A DNA stretch of 64,000 bases from Corynebacterium gottingense (lineage in GTDB: Bacteria; Actinomycetota; Actinomycetes; Mycobacteriales; Mycobacteriaceae): assembly GCF_003693265.1 (NCBI RefSeq), contig NZ_RDRE01000001.1, forward strand, positions 62,001 through 126,000, read 5' to 3'. The notes beneath the pieces were generated by a model. That model was not told the origin of the DNA. It saw only the letters and a list, made by a program, of their open reading frames with translations, and searched no databases. Position numbers and translations under genes: made by a program. Below are positions 18,437-26,520 of the stretch, in pieces. Within the stretch, counting starts at the first letter, position 1. Each line of letters starts with the position of its first letter.

Positions 18437-18996
18437 ATGAACCCGAACTTGAGCCAGGGCAAGCGCGCGACGGACCTCGCCGGAAATACCCGCGACCACC
18501 ATAGGCAGTCCACGAGGATTCGGGCGCGCATGCTCGACGCGGTCGGCGAGTTTGATGAGGGGGGGCTGCGCCGAGTAGCTTGGCGCGAAGCATACGGCGA
18601 GCTGGTTGGAGCGGGAGTTGCGGGTGAGCGAGGCGACCGCATTCGAGTATGTATTTGTTTCCAGGGGAATTCGTAAGTATCGGTCCCTCTACGATGCATT
18701 CGAGTGCGGGGCGGTGAGCTATACGACGGTTCGCTTTCTCCTCCGCTATGCCCGGCTGTACTCATTCACGTTTTCTGCAGATGCACCATCTCAGAGACTG
18801 GGTTCGAGGCGGGAAACGAACGTGGATAACCTCTTGCCGCTGTGCTCGTCCTGCCACTCCCTTGTCCGCCATGGCTCTGCGAAGATCTGGGAACGCAACG
18901 GGCATATCCACTACCGTTTTGCTGGCGGTTTCCGATACACCGCCTACAACCGCGCCCACCCCGTCCGCGAGCCGGATCCACACCCGATTCAGCGCC
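18437..18996 (+). pseudogene. Decayed DUF222/13E12-type HNH endonuclease gene
   Basis: Fragments of one protein family appear in all three forward frames. About 18524-18605 encodes LDAVGEFDEGGLRRVAWREA. About 18606-18750 encodes ERELRVSEATAFEYVF and then SYTTVRFLLRYAR. About 18748-18820 encodes PGCTHSRFLQMHHLRDWVRGG. From about 18818 the frame returns to TNVDNLLPLCSSCHSLVRHG. Together these give the N-terminal DUF222 helices and the C-terminal HNH motif of the actinobacterial 13E12 repeat family. The middle is missing and at least three frame changes separate the parts, so the gene is dead. Such genes are multicopy and mobile-like in actinobacteria. The remaining sequence up to the menA end shows nothing I can assign. 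Confidence 0.75.
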
Positions 18997-19121
18997 ACCA
19001 GGGTGCAGCAAGCAATAGCGCAGACATGAAAAACCGCCCCGGTCTCCCTGTACAGCAAGGAGTTTCGGGGCAGGTCGAGACATGGAACTGGCAAATGCAG
19101 CGCAGCTCACTCAGCAGGCGA

Positions 19122-20126
19122 CTACTGCACTGCCGTGTACGGTACCGTTTCACCTCCACCCCAAATGGGGAATCCGAGGGCAGTAAACGCAACGGCGGTG
19201 AGCACGGACCAGATCAGCATGGCCCGACCATTGATACCCAGCACAGGGATAAGGTCTTTGCCCTTTGCCTGGTCGCGCTGCACTTTCAGAATGGAGGAAA
19301 CGGCAAACGGCAAAGCAGCGAAACCGAGGAGCGCGAGCGAGTTACCAAGCAGCAGGGAGACGACAAATGGCGTCAACGTCAGCACAGTAAACAGGCGACG
19401 GGCGCGCACCTCGCCGATGCGCACAGCAAGGGTGTGTTTGCCGGCCGCGGCGTCGGTGTCAATATCGCGGATATTGTTTGCCAGGTTCACGGACGCGGAA
19501 ATCGCGCCCACACCGATGGCCACCAACCACCCCTCGGCAGTCAGCCATCCTGACTGTGTGTACTGCGTACCTAGCACAGCGACCAGCCCGAAGAAGATGA
19601 ACACGGCCAGCTCGCCGAATCCGTAATAGCCGTACGGCTTCGTCCCGCCGGTGTAAAACCACGCTGCCGCGATGCAAGCCGCACCGACCAGGATGAGCCA
19701 CCACGCACTCATGACCGCAAGGATCACGCCAAGAACGGCAGCGACGAAGAAGGAAGCGAATGCTGCGAGCTTCACATCCTGCGGCCGCGCCAGCCCGGAC
19801 GCGGTGATGCGGCTAGGGCCTGTCCGTTCGTCGTCAGTGCCGCGCACACCGTCGGAGTAGTCGTTGGCGAAATTCACGCCGATAATCAGTGCCCACGCAA
19901 CGCCGAGTGCGAGCAGCGCCTTGCCAAGGTGCATGCCACCAATGTGTGCAGCCAGGCCGGTGCCGGCGATCACTGGGGCGAACGCGTTCGGCCACGTGTG
20001 CGGTCGCGCCGCCTGCCACCAGTCGTGGAACGTTGCCGAACTGCCAGTGTCGGCCCGTTCTGTAGTGTTCGCTGTCTGCTGGTTGTCAGTTCCATTACCG
20101 CTCGTGTCAGTCATGTCTCCCATCAT
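19122..20126 (-). CDS. menA: 1,4-dihydroxy-2-naphthoate polyprenyltransferase
   Basis: A 334-residue UbiA-superfamily membrane enzyme with a polar N-terminal extension of about 30 residues and about nine helices. The prenyl-diphosphate/Mg motif is NFANDYSDGVRGTDDERTGP, and the second Asp-rich motif is NNIRDIDTDAAAGKHTLAVR. It attaches the polyprenyl chain to DHNA to form demethylmenaquinone. Possible starts are 20126, 20123 and 20114; the last has GGGAG very close. It is divergent from a glycosyltransferase gene, with only 36 bp between the starts. Confidence 0.94.
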   Translation of the reverse strand: MMGDMTDTSGNGTDNQQTANTTERADTGSSATFHDWWQAARPHTWPNAFAPVIAGTGLAAHIGGMHLGKALLALGVAWALIIGVNFANDYSDGVRGTDDERTGPSRITASGLARPQDVKLAAFASFFVAAVLGVILAVMSAWWLILVGAACIAAAWFYTGGTKPYGYYGFGELAVFIFFGLVAVLGTQYTQSGWLTAEGWLVAIGVGAISASVNLANNIRDIDTDAAAGKHTLAVRIGEVRARRLFTVLTLTPFVVSLLLGNSLALLGFAALPFAVSSILKVQRDQAKGKDLIPVLGINGRAMLIWSVLTAVAFTALGFPIWGGGETVPYTAVQ

Positions 20127-20148
20127 GCCCCGATTTGGTCAAGTCGGC

Positions 20149-20154
20149 TAAAGT
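20149..20154 (+). promoter_or_regulatory. Candidate -10 (TAAAGT) for the glycosyltransferase gene
   Basis: TAAAGT ends 8 nt before ATG 20163 in the menA/glycosyltransferase divergent gap. There is no Shine-Dalgarno. Confidence 0.4.
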
Positions 20155-20162
20155 TTTGGCTC

Positions 20163-21038
20163 ATGTGGATTGACTACGCGCTTCGGCAAGCACTCGGTGG
20201 GGCTGGTGCACTTTTGCGCGCGCCTCAGCTGCGGGTGGTGGCGCGGAAATCTCCGGCTAGGTTCCCACAGGAGGGCGACACCGTTATTTCGCTGACCTCC
20301 CATGGGCCCCGGCTGAAGTCGGCGGTGGTGGCGATTTCCTCGCTGCTCGTCGGCACGACACGCCTGCCGGTGTATCTGTGGCTGGATAAGGAGGACTACG
20401 AGGGTGAGTGGCCGAAAGGTCTGCACACCCTTGTGGAGCGCGGCCTGCAGGTGTGCTGTTCGGACGGCCACTATGGTCCGCACACCAAGTATTACGGCAC
20501 GTTTCAACGGTTTGCCGGTACTGGCACCCGCGTCATCACCGTTGATGACGACATGATGTACCCCAAGTGGTTCGCCAAAAAGCTCCTCAACGCCTCGGAC
20601 GCCGATCCGAACAACGTGGTGGCGTACCGCGCTCACGAGATCGTGCTCCAGGACGGCAAGTTGGCGCCGTACAAGCAGTGGAAGTCTGTGCAGGATACGG
20701 ATCCGGACCCGCGCCACTTCGCCACCGGCGTCTCCGGTGTTGCGTACCCGCCGGCGATGGTCGATGCAGTTGCCGCGCAGGGCAAGGCGTTCCAGGACTG
20801 CGCCCCACACGCCGACGACATCTGGCTGAACCGTTGCGCACTTCGCACGGGCCACTTCGTGCGCCAGGTCTTCCCGCACCCGCGCGAGTTCTCGATGGTG
20901 CCGGCGTCGCAAGGCGTGGCGCTCGTGCGCGGCAATCTCCGCGGGGGCAATGATGCCCAGCTGCGCGCCACCTATGCGCAAGAAGAGCTGGGCATGCTTA
21001 TCGACGCCGCGCTGTCCCTCAACGAACCAGCACGGTAA
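20163..21038 (+). CDS. Putative glycosyltransferase (GT-A-like)
   Basis: A 291-residue protein. The segment TVISLTSHGPRLKSAVVAISSLL is followed by a nucleotide-sugar fold and the acidic metal motif VITVDDDMMYP (D128-D130), with KKLLNASDADPNNVVAYRAH after it. The pattern resembles small glycosyltransferases that act on cell-envelope glycans. There is no signal peptide, so it acts in the cytoplasm. Donor and acceptor are unknown. ATG 20163 is supported by the adjacent TAAAGT -10. Confidence 0.75.
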   Translation: MWIDYALRQALGGAGALLRAPQLRVVARKSPARFPQEGDTVISLTSHGPRLKSAVVAISSLLVGTTRLPVYLWLDKEDYEGEWPKGLHTLVERGLQVCCSDGHYGPHTKYYGTFQRFAGTGTRVITVDDDMMYPKWFAKKLLNASDADPNNVVAYRAHEIVLQDGKLAPYKQWKSVQDTDPDPRHFATGVSGVAYPPAMVDAVAAQGKAFQDCAPHADDIWLNRCALRTGHFVRQVFPHPREFSMVPASQGVALVRGNLRGGNDAQLRATYAQEELGMLIDAALSLNEPAR

Positions 21039-21193
21039 TCCCCGGCGTATCGGAAGCGGTGCGCAACCGTAACTACCTGCAGATCTGGTTGAAGCTGAAA
21101 CCCGGGTGTGAGCAGGGGTGTTTGACATGCGCCGCAGGAAGCATCAATCTAAACGTGTGTTTTAAGCTTCCCTAAAGTGCTCGGGTAGCGCCC

Positions 21194-21222
21194 TTAACTG
21201 CATTTTTGTAGTCACCTAAAGT
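21194..21222 (+). promoter_or_regulatory. Candidate promoter of the double alkaline phosphatase gene
   Basis: TTAACT (21194-21199) and TAAAGT (21217-21222) are 17 bp apart, about 100 bp before the start codon. CCTAAAGT occurs here (21215) and 44 bp upstream (21171). The 283-bp gap 21039-21321 is AT-richer than its surroundings and holds no gene. A phosphate-control site is expected for such a gene, but I cannot identify one securely. Confidence 0.35.
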
Positions 21223-21321
21223 TCATTTGGGTTTTCCGAATTGGAAATTTGCTGGATTTATGATGTGTGGCGGTTGAACAACCATCCACTTTTTTTGGCT
21301 TTTCATGTGAAGGAACCCCAC

Positions 21322-24300
21322 ATGCGTATTCCGTTTAGAACACTGACCGCCGTGGTCAGCGCTTCCGCGCTGGCCCTGGCGAGTCTCCCCACAGCCTCTG
21401 CCGCACCGGCGGAGCAGAACTTTAACGGCAAAGAGTCCTGTGTGACCCTTGACGCCGAAGGCAACTTGGTGAACGTCCCACAGCCGGGGGATTGCACCCA
21501 GTTTGGCAAGGGCGGGCAGGGCAACACCGACGCCCAGGCCCGCAACGTGATCTTCATCCTGGGCGATGGAATGGGCCACCAGGAGATCACCGCAGCGCGT
21601 AACTACCTCAAGGGCGCGAACGGTCGCTTCGAGGGCCTGGACGAGCTGACGGCCTCAGGTGCTTACACCACCTTCGCCGTCTCCCAGGAGGGCAAGCGCC
21701 AGTACGTGACCGACTCGGCGGCTTCTGCCACCGGCTGGTCCACCGGCACGAAGACCTACAACGGTGCGCTCTCTGTCGACGTGGCGGGCACACCGCACGA
21801 GAACCTGATCGAGATGGCGAAGAACGCCGGCATGCGCACCGGCAACGTCTCCACCGCCGAGATCCAGGACGCCACCCCGGGCGCGCTGCACTCGCACATT
21901 TCTCAGCGCGGCTACTACGCGCCGTCGGGCGACAAGAAGGTCGTGCAGGGCAAGGAGGCGCGTGAGAACGGCGGCCTGGGCTCGATCTCCGAGCAGATCA
22001 TCGACACCCGCGCGGACCTCACCCTTGGTGGCGGCCGCAAGTACTTCGACACCGAGGTGCAGGCGGGCGGCGAGAACCGTAACCCATTCCTCACCGAGAA
22101 GCACGACGGCGGCGCGGAGTGGGAAGCCGGCAAGACTGTGCGCGAGAACGCAGAGGCTAAGGGCTACACCATCGTCGATGACGAGGCTGGCCTCGACGCG
22201 GTCACCGTGGCTAACCAGGACGCGCCGGTCCTCGGCCTGTTCAACGACGGCAACATGACCCGCCGCTACGAGCAGACCGTCCCGGGCAACGCCACCGACA
22301 AGGAGCCGGAGACCTGCACCCCGCAGGACACCGGCAACGAGCCGACCGCGGCGGAGATGACGAAGAAGGCAATCGAGCTTCTCGACGACCCCTCGTCCGA
22401 CAAGGGCTTCTTCCTCCAGGTGGAGTCCGCCTCTATCGACAAGGCGGACCACGCCGCTGACGCCTGCGGCATGATCGGTGAGACCGAGCAGATCGACGAG
22501 GTCATCAAGGAAGCCCTCGACTTTGCTAAGAAGGACAAGGACACCCTCATCGTGGTCACGGCTGACCACGCACACACCGCAGAGATCGTGCCGGACGGCC
22601 GTCCGTCGGTATCCGCAGTGACCCGTCTGAAGTCGCAGAAGGACGGCGGCGCGGTGATGTCCGTCGGCTTCGGCACCCAGCCGTGGTCCATCAATGAAAG
22701 TGGCGAGCTGGAAACCAAGTCGATGATGCACACCGGCACCCAGGTGCGCATCGCTGGCTTCGGCCCGGGCTCCGAGAACGTCAACGGTCAGCTCGACCAG
22801 ACTGACGCTTTCTACGTCATGGCGAACGCGCTCGGCCTCAACGGCGGCACCGAGGGCGGTCAGGATCCGTGGGAGATCAACAAGGGCAACAAGGTCATGT
22901 CGCTGGCTACCCGCTCCAAGGCGAAGCCGGGCGACCAACTGTGCTACCTCGTCTCTGAAGGTGCCGCTCCGAAGGTCGGCGACTGCGCCCAGTTCGGCAC
23001 CGCCGGCCAGGGCATTGATAACGCGAAGGCGAAGAACGTCGTGCTGCTGATTGGCGACGGCACGGGCGACTCCGAAATCACCGCTGCCCGCAACTACCTG
23101 AAGGGCTCCGCGGGCCGCTTCGACGGCCTGGACAACCTGGACTACACCGGCTACCTGACCACCTTCTCCCTGGACAAGGAGACCGGCCTGCCGAACTACG
23201 TCCCGGATTCCGCCGCGACCGGCACCGCCTGGAACTCTGGCGTGAAGGCCTACAACGGCGCGATTGGCGTCGATAGCAAGGGCAAGCCGGTTGCCACCCT
23301 CGGCGAGCTGGCCAAGGCGAAGGGCATGAAGATCGGTAACGTCTCCACTGCGGAGATCCAGGACGCCACCCCGGCGGCCTTTGCCGCACACGCGCTTGAC
23401 CGCTCCTACTACGCGCCTTCCGGCGATAAGAAGGCGGCGCAGGGCGAGCAGCTACGCGAGAACGGCGGCCTCGGCTCCATCTCGGAGCAGATCGTCGACC
23501 TGCGCGCCGACGTCACCCTCGGCGGCGGCATGAAGTACTTCAACACCGAGGTCGTTCAGGGCGGTCAGTGGGGCGAGAACGGCAATACCTGGACCGCAGG
23601 CAAGACGGTGCTGGAGAACGCGAAGGACAACGGCTACCAGGTCGCGACCAATCTTTCCGAGCTCAACGCCGTTGACAAGGCGGACGCAGAAAAGCCGGTG
23701 CTGGGCCTGTTCTCCGAGGGCAACATGCCGCGTACGCTGAACCAGTCCATCCCCACCATCGACGGCGGCGACATGGATCCGGCGACGTGTGTAGCTAACC
23801 CGGAGTTCACCGCGGAGACCCCGCGTCTGGCGGACATGACCACCAAGGCGCTTGAGCTGCTGCAAAACGACAAGGGCTTCCTTCTCCAGGTGGAGTCCGC
23901 CTCCCCGGATAAGGCCGACCACGACGCAGACGCCTGCGGCCTGATCGGCGAGGTCGGCCAGCTCGACGAGGCCGTCCAGGCCGTGCAGCAGTGGGCGGAC
24001 AAGACCGGTGAGGAAACCCTCATCGTCGCTACTGCGGACCACGCGCACACCGCGCAGATCACCTACGAGGACAGCAACACCGCTGGCCGCGTGACCCAGC
24101 TGACCACGGTCGAAGGCTCCACCATGGCGGTCAACTTCGCCACCTCTAAGACCAACGAGGACGAGGACGCCCTCGGCGGCCAGCAGCACACCGGTGCCCA
24201 GCTGCGCGTCGCAGCTTCCGGCCCGGGTGCGGCCAACCTGACCGGCCAGATCGACCAGACTGACCTCTTCTTCGCCAGCCTTAACGCGCTCGGCATCGAC

Positions 24301-24501
24301 CCGATCAACCACGACCTCACCTTCGAGAACAAGATGAAGCAGGTCGACGAGCAGCCGGGTACCACCACTGGCTCCTCTGCAGAGTCTCCGTGGCTGATCG
24401 CCGTGCTGACCATCGCGGGCCTGGCGGGCCTGCTGTCCCTGATCGCCCTGCTGCTGCCGCAGCAGGTAGATAAGGCGCTCGGCCCGATCGCCAAGCTCTA
24501 A
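21322..24501 (+). CDS. Secreted tandem (double-domain) alkaline phosphatase with C-terminal membrane anchor
   Basis: A 1059-residue exported protein made of two complete PhoA-type alkaline phosphatase domains; single-domain PhoA is about 450 residues. A signal peptide ends near residue 27 (PTASA). Domain 1 has GDGMGHQEITAARNYL, nucleophile S132 in DSAASATGWSTG, IQDATPGA, the Zn/Mg cluster ESASIDKADHAAD, TADHAHT and MHTGTQ. Domain 2 has GDGTGDSEITAARNYL, S630 in DSAATGTAWNSG, IQDATPAA, ESASPDKADHDAD, TADHAHT and QHTGAQ. Both active sites therefore look intact. The copies are offset by about 498 residues. A C-terminal helix (WLIAVLTIAGLAGLLSLIALLL) anchors it. The start at 21322 follows AAGGAA. 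It converges with a small exoprotein gene 7 bp away. Confidence 0.92.
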   Translation: MRIPFRTLTAVVSASALALASLPTASAAPAEQNFNGKESCVTLDAEGNLVNVPQPGDCTQFGKGGQGNTDAQARNVIFILGDGMGHQEITAARNYLKGANGRFEGLDELTASGAYTTFAVSQEGKRQYVTDSAASATGWSTGTKTYNGALSVDVAGTPHENLIEMAKNAGMRTGNVSTAEIQDATPGALHSHISQRGYYAPSGDKKVVQGKEARENGGLGSISEQIIDTRADLTLGGGRKYFDTEVQAGGENRNPFLTEKHDGGAEWEAGKTVRENAEAKGYTIVDDEAGLDAVTVANQDAPVLGLFNDGNMTRRYEQTVPGNATDKEPETCTPQDTGNEPTAAEMTKKAIELLDDPSSDKGFFLQVESASIDKADHAADACGMIGETEQIDEVIKEALDFAKKDKDTLIVVTADHAHTAEIVPDGRPSVSAVTRLKSQKDGGAVMSVGFGTQPWSINESGELETKSMMHTGTQVRIAGFGPGSENVNGQLDQTDAFYVMANALGLNGGTEGGQDPWEINKGNKVMSLATRSKAKPGDQLCYLVSEGAAPKVGDCAQFGTAGQGIDNAKAKNVVLLIGDGTGDSEITAARNYLKGSAGRFDGLDNLDYTGYLTTFSLDKETGLPNYVPDSAATGTAWNSGVKAYNGAIGVDSKGKPVATLGELAKAKGMKIGNVSTAEIQDATPAAFAAHALDRSYYAPSGDKKAAQGEQLRENGGLGSISEQIVDLRADVTLGGGMKYFNTEVVQGGQWGENGNTWTAGKTVLENAKDNGYQVATNLSELNAVDKADAEKPVLGLFSEGNMPRTLNQSIPTIDGGDMDPATCVANPEFTAETPRLADMTTKALELLQNDKGFLLQVESASPDKADHDADACGLIGEVGQLDEAVQAVQQWADKTGEETLIVATADHAHTAQITYEDSNTAGRVTQLTTVEGSTMAVNFATSKTNEDEDALGGQQHTGAQLRVAASGPGAANLTGQIDQTDLFFASLNALGIDPINHDLTFENKMKQVDEQPGTTTGSSAESPWLIAVLTIAGLAGLLSLIALLLPQQVDKALGPIAKL
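21430..24340 (+). repeat. In-gene tandem duplication of the phosphatase domain
   Basis: Two direct repeats, about 21430-22920 and 22930-24340, encode the two phosphatase domains. Equivalent codons lie about 1491-1494 bp apart (for example 21544 and 23035). The duplicated unit includes the short Cys-containing lead-in (GDCTQFGKGGQG versus GDCAQFGTAGQG). Stretches such as AACGTCTCCAC are still nearly identical in DNA, while the rest has diverged. Confidence 0.85.
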
Positions 24502-24508
24502 GCGCTAC

Positions 24509-25222
24509 TTACTTGCCCACCATCGGCAGCTTCGGCAGCTTCAGTCCGAGCTGTGGCAGGGCAAGCAGCCCGAGCAGCGCCAACAGCGCTGCAACGACCC
24601 CACCGATGATGGCTGGAACGTTCAGATCTGGCTTCGCGGTGGGGTAATCCACATTCGCCTGGGGGCCCTTGGCGCAGGCTGCGGCAGCGGCCACGTCGGC
24701 GTCGCTAAGCTGCACCTGCTTCACAGCGACCTTCCCGGCAGGCGTGGTGGACCAGGCGTCGTACAGTGCGGCGTCGCTCTTTGCGACTGCGAATGGCAGC
24801 TCGACGGGCTTCGTGTCGGAGCCGACGTGCCAGGAGTCCGTGTTGATGTCCTCGAGCGTGCGCTCTGTCGTCGGGTGGGTCTCCTTCAGCGTCTTCTGCG
24901 CGCTCGCGTACTGCCCGGCGAGCTGGGCGGGCAGCACCTTGGTCAGGTCTGCCTCCTCGCCCTTGAGCGTCTTCTCGTTTTCCGCGATGACGCCGGGGTA
25001 GACCGACTCAACTGCGGCGATGAAATCGCGGGCTTGCTCGTGCTCACCGATGGCCTTGGACTCGTCGAAAAGCGTGGAGATGAACTGCTTCTCGCCGGCA
25101 GTGAGGCTGACCGCACAGGTGCCTTCCTTGTCCTTCTGGGCGACGGTTGCGGCGTGGGCGGGTGCGGCGAGTGCGGAAAGCGCGATCGCGGTTGCGGCGA
25201 CGCAAGCGGTGAGACGATGCAT
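24509..25222 (-). CDS. Secreted protein with C-terminal membrane anchor, unknown function
   Basis: A 237-residue protein with a signal peptide (residues 1 to about 24, APAHA). It has a mostly helical charged domain with two cysteines (EGTCAVS and AAACAKG) and a C-terminal hydrophobic stretch VPAIIGGVVAALLALLGLLALP before a short basic tail. The start at 25222 follows AAGGAGG. Its shape, an exodomain plus a C-terminal helix without LPxTG, matches other exported proteins in this window. It is convergent with the double phosphatase gene. Confidence 0.75.
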   Translation of the reverse strand: MHRLTACVAATAIALSALAAPAHAATVAQKDKEGTCAVSLTAGEKQFISTLFDESKAIGEHEQARDFIAAVESVYPGVIAENEKTLKGEEADLTKVLPAQLAGQYASAQKTLKETHPTTERTLEDINTDSWHVGSDTKPVELPFAVAKSDAALYDAWSTTPAGKVAVKQVQLSDADVAAAAACAKGPQANVDYPTAKPDLNVPAIIGGVVAALLALLGLLALPQLGLKLPKLPMVGK

Positions 25223-25304
25223 GGTGTCCTCCTTGTTTGAGGGATGGGTATGTACAACCCAAAGTGTGAAGGACACCGTGTTGCGAGAGCGTAAACGTTG
25301 AAGG

Positions 25305-26453
25305 CTAGTTCCCGCCAAACATTTCCGCCACCGCAGCCCGGTCGACTTTGCCGGGGCCGAGTTGGGGGAGGGCGGGCACGGGGCGTAGTTCCTTCGGCAC
25401 CTGCCAGCGGGGCAGGTCTTCAAAACTGTCCATCAAATCGGCGACCTCGGCGGAGCCGGTGTAGGCGGCGCAGATGCGCTGGCCGAATCGCTCGTCGGCA
25501 ACGCCGACAACGCAGGCGGAGGTCACGCCGGGCTGGGCGAGTAGGAAGCGCTCGAGCACTTCCGGCTGCAGCTTGAAGCCGCCGGTGGAGATCACGTTGT
25601 CCAGGCGGCCCTCGACGGTGAGTACGCCGTCGGTGATGTGGCCGGCATCGGAGGTGGTGAACCAGCGCTGGCCGTCGGCGTCGGTGGTGAACGGGTCGGG
25701 CTGCACGTCACCGCGGTAGCCTTCGGCCACCATGGGGCCGCCGAGGACGATGCGGCCGCCGTCGAGGCGCACGCGCGCGCCTGCGATGGGCACGCCGTCG
25801 TAGACGCAGCCGCCCGAGGTCTCGGAGGAGCCGTAGGTGGTCACGACGTTGATGCGCAGCTTCTTCGCGGAGTCGAGGAGGCGGGGGTTGGTGGCGGCGC
25901 CGCCGACGAGGATGGCGGTGAAGCGTCGTAAAGCATCGATGCCCTGCATCGTGGAGGTGGCCTTGGCCAGCTGATGGGGCGAGAGCGCGGTGTAGCAGCG
26001 CTCGCCGGTGGCCGCGAGCTCCTCGGCGCGCGCGGCGAACTCGTTGATACTGAATCCGCGGGAAAGGTCCAGGGCGGCGGGCTCGACGCCGGCGACCATG
26101 CTGCGCACCAGCACCTGGATGCCCGCGATGTAGGCGGCCGGCATGGCGAGCAGCCACTGGCCCTGGCCGCCGAGCGCCTGGTGGGTCGCGTCCGCGCTGG
26201 AGATGAGGTTAGCGGCGGTGAGCATCGCACCCTTGGGGCGGCCCGTGGAGCCGGAGGTGGCGACGACGAGGGCGACGTTGGCGTCGATAAGCTGCCCGAC
26301 GCCCTGCGTATTGCGCAGCAGGTTGGCGCGGGTGGGGTCGTTGGTGGGCACCGGCAGGAGGGCGCGTTGGCCGGTGAGTGCCTCCTCGAGCGCGGGCATG
26401 ATGGCCAGCGGGTTCGCGGGGTCGACGGGGAGGATCTCAAGGCGGTTGTTCAC
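25305..26453 (-). CDS. menE: o-Succinylbenzoate-CoA ligase
   Basis: A 382-residue adenylate-forming enzyme. It shows the AMP-binding motif VVATSGSTGRPKGAMLT, VTTYGSSETSGGCVYDG, WFTTSDAGHI and GRLDNVISTGGFKLQPE in order. It activates o-succinylbenzoate with CoA before ring closure by MenB. At 382 residues it is shorter than the roughly 450-490 of Bacillus or E. coli MenE, which is common in actinobacteria. The start is GTG at 26453, with a TAGGCT -10 only 6 nt upstream, so it is probably leaderless. Confidence 0.93.
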   Translation of the reverse strand: MNNRLEILPVDPANPLAIMPALEEALTGQRALLPVPTNDPTRANLLRNTQGVGQLIDANVALVVATSGSTGRPKGAMLTAANLISSADATHQALGGQGQWLLAMPAAYIAGIQVLVRSMVAGVEPAALDLSRGFSINEFAARAEELAATGERCYTALSPHQLAKATSTMQGIDALRRFTAILVGGAATNPRLLDSAKKLRINVVTTYGSSETSGGCVYDGVPIAGARVRLDGGRIVLGGPMVAEGYRGDVQPDPFTTDADGQRWFTTSDAGHITDGVLTVEGRLDNVISTGGFKLQPEVLERFLLAQPGVTSACVVGVADERFGQRICAAYTGSAEVADLMDSFEDLPRWQVPKELRPVPALPQLGPGKVDRAAVAEMFGGN

Positions 26454-26459
26454 GGAGCT

Positions 26460-26465
26460 AGCCTA
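26460..26465 (-). promoter_or_regulatory. Candidate -10 (TAGGCT) for menE
   Basis: Read on the minus strand, TAGGCT ends 6 nt before the menE GTG. No Shine-Dalgarno is present. Confidence 0.45.
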
Positions 26466-26481
26466 GCAAGCCGTATGAGTC

Positions 26482-26504
26482 TTTATGATTCGGCGATTCA
26501 TAAA
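26482..26504. promoter_or_regulatory. 23-bp near-palindrome, candidate operator
   Basis: Arms TTTATGA and TCATAAA flank an inner TCG-G-CGA core; 10 of 11 base pairs match about the centre at 26493. It lies between menE and the divergent ATPase gene, 16 bp before the ATG at 26521. It is a plausible binding site for a dimeric regulator of either gene. Confidence 0.5.
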
Positions 26505-26520
26505 CAGGTATAAAGGGGGC

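Noticed and set aside
18606-19553. A 315-codon frame running from the HNH fossil into the menA region
   Set aside because: Only its first part matches the DUF222/HNH family. The rest is antisense to menA and the frame continues by chance.
21039-21321. A PhoP/PhoR box upstream of the double alkaline phosphatase
   Set aside because: Phosphate control is expected, and a CCTAAAGT direct repeat with 44-bp spacing exists, but I could not find a convincing tandem Pho-type motif and did not call one.
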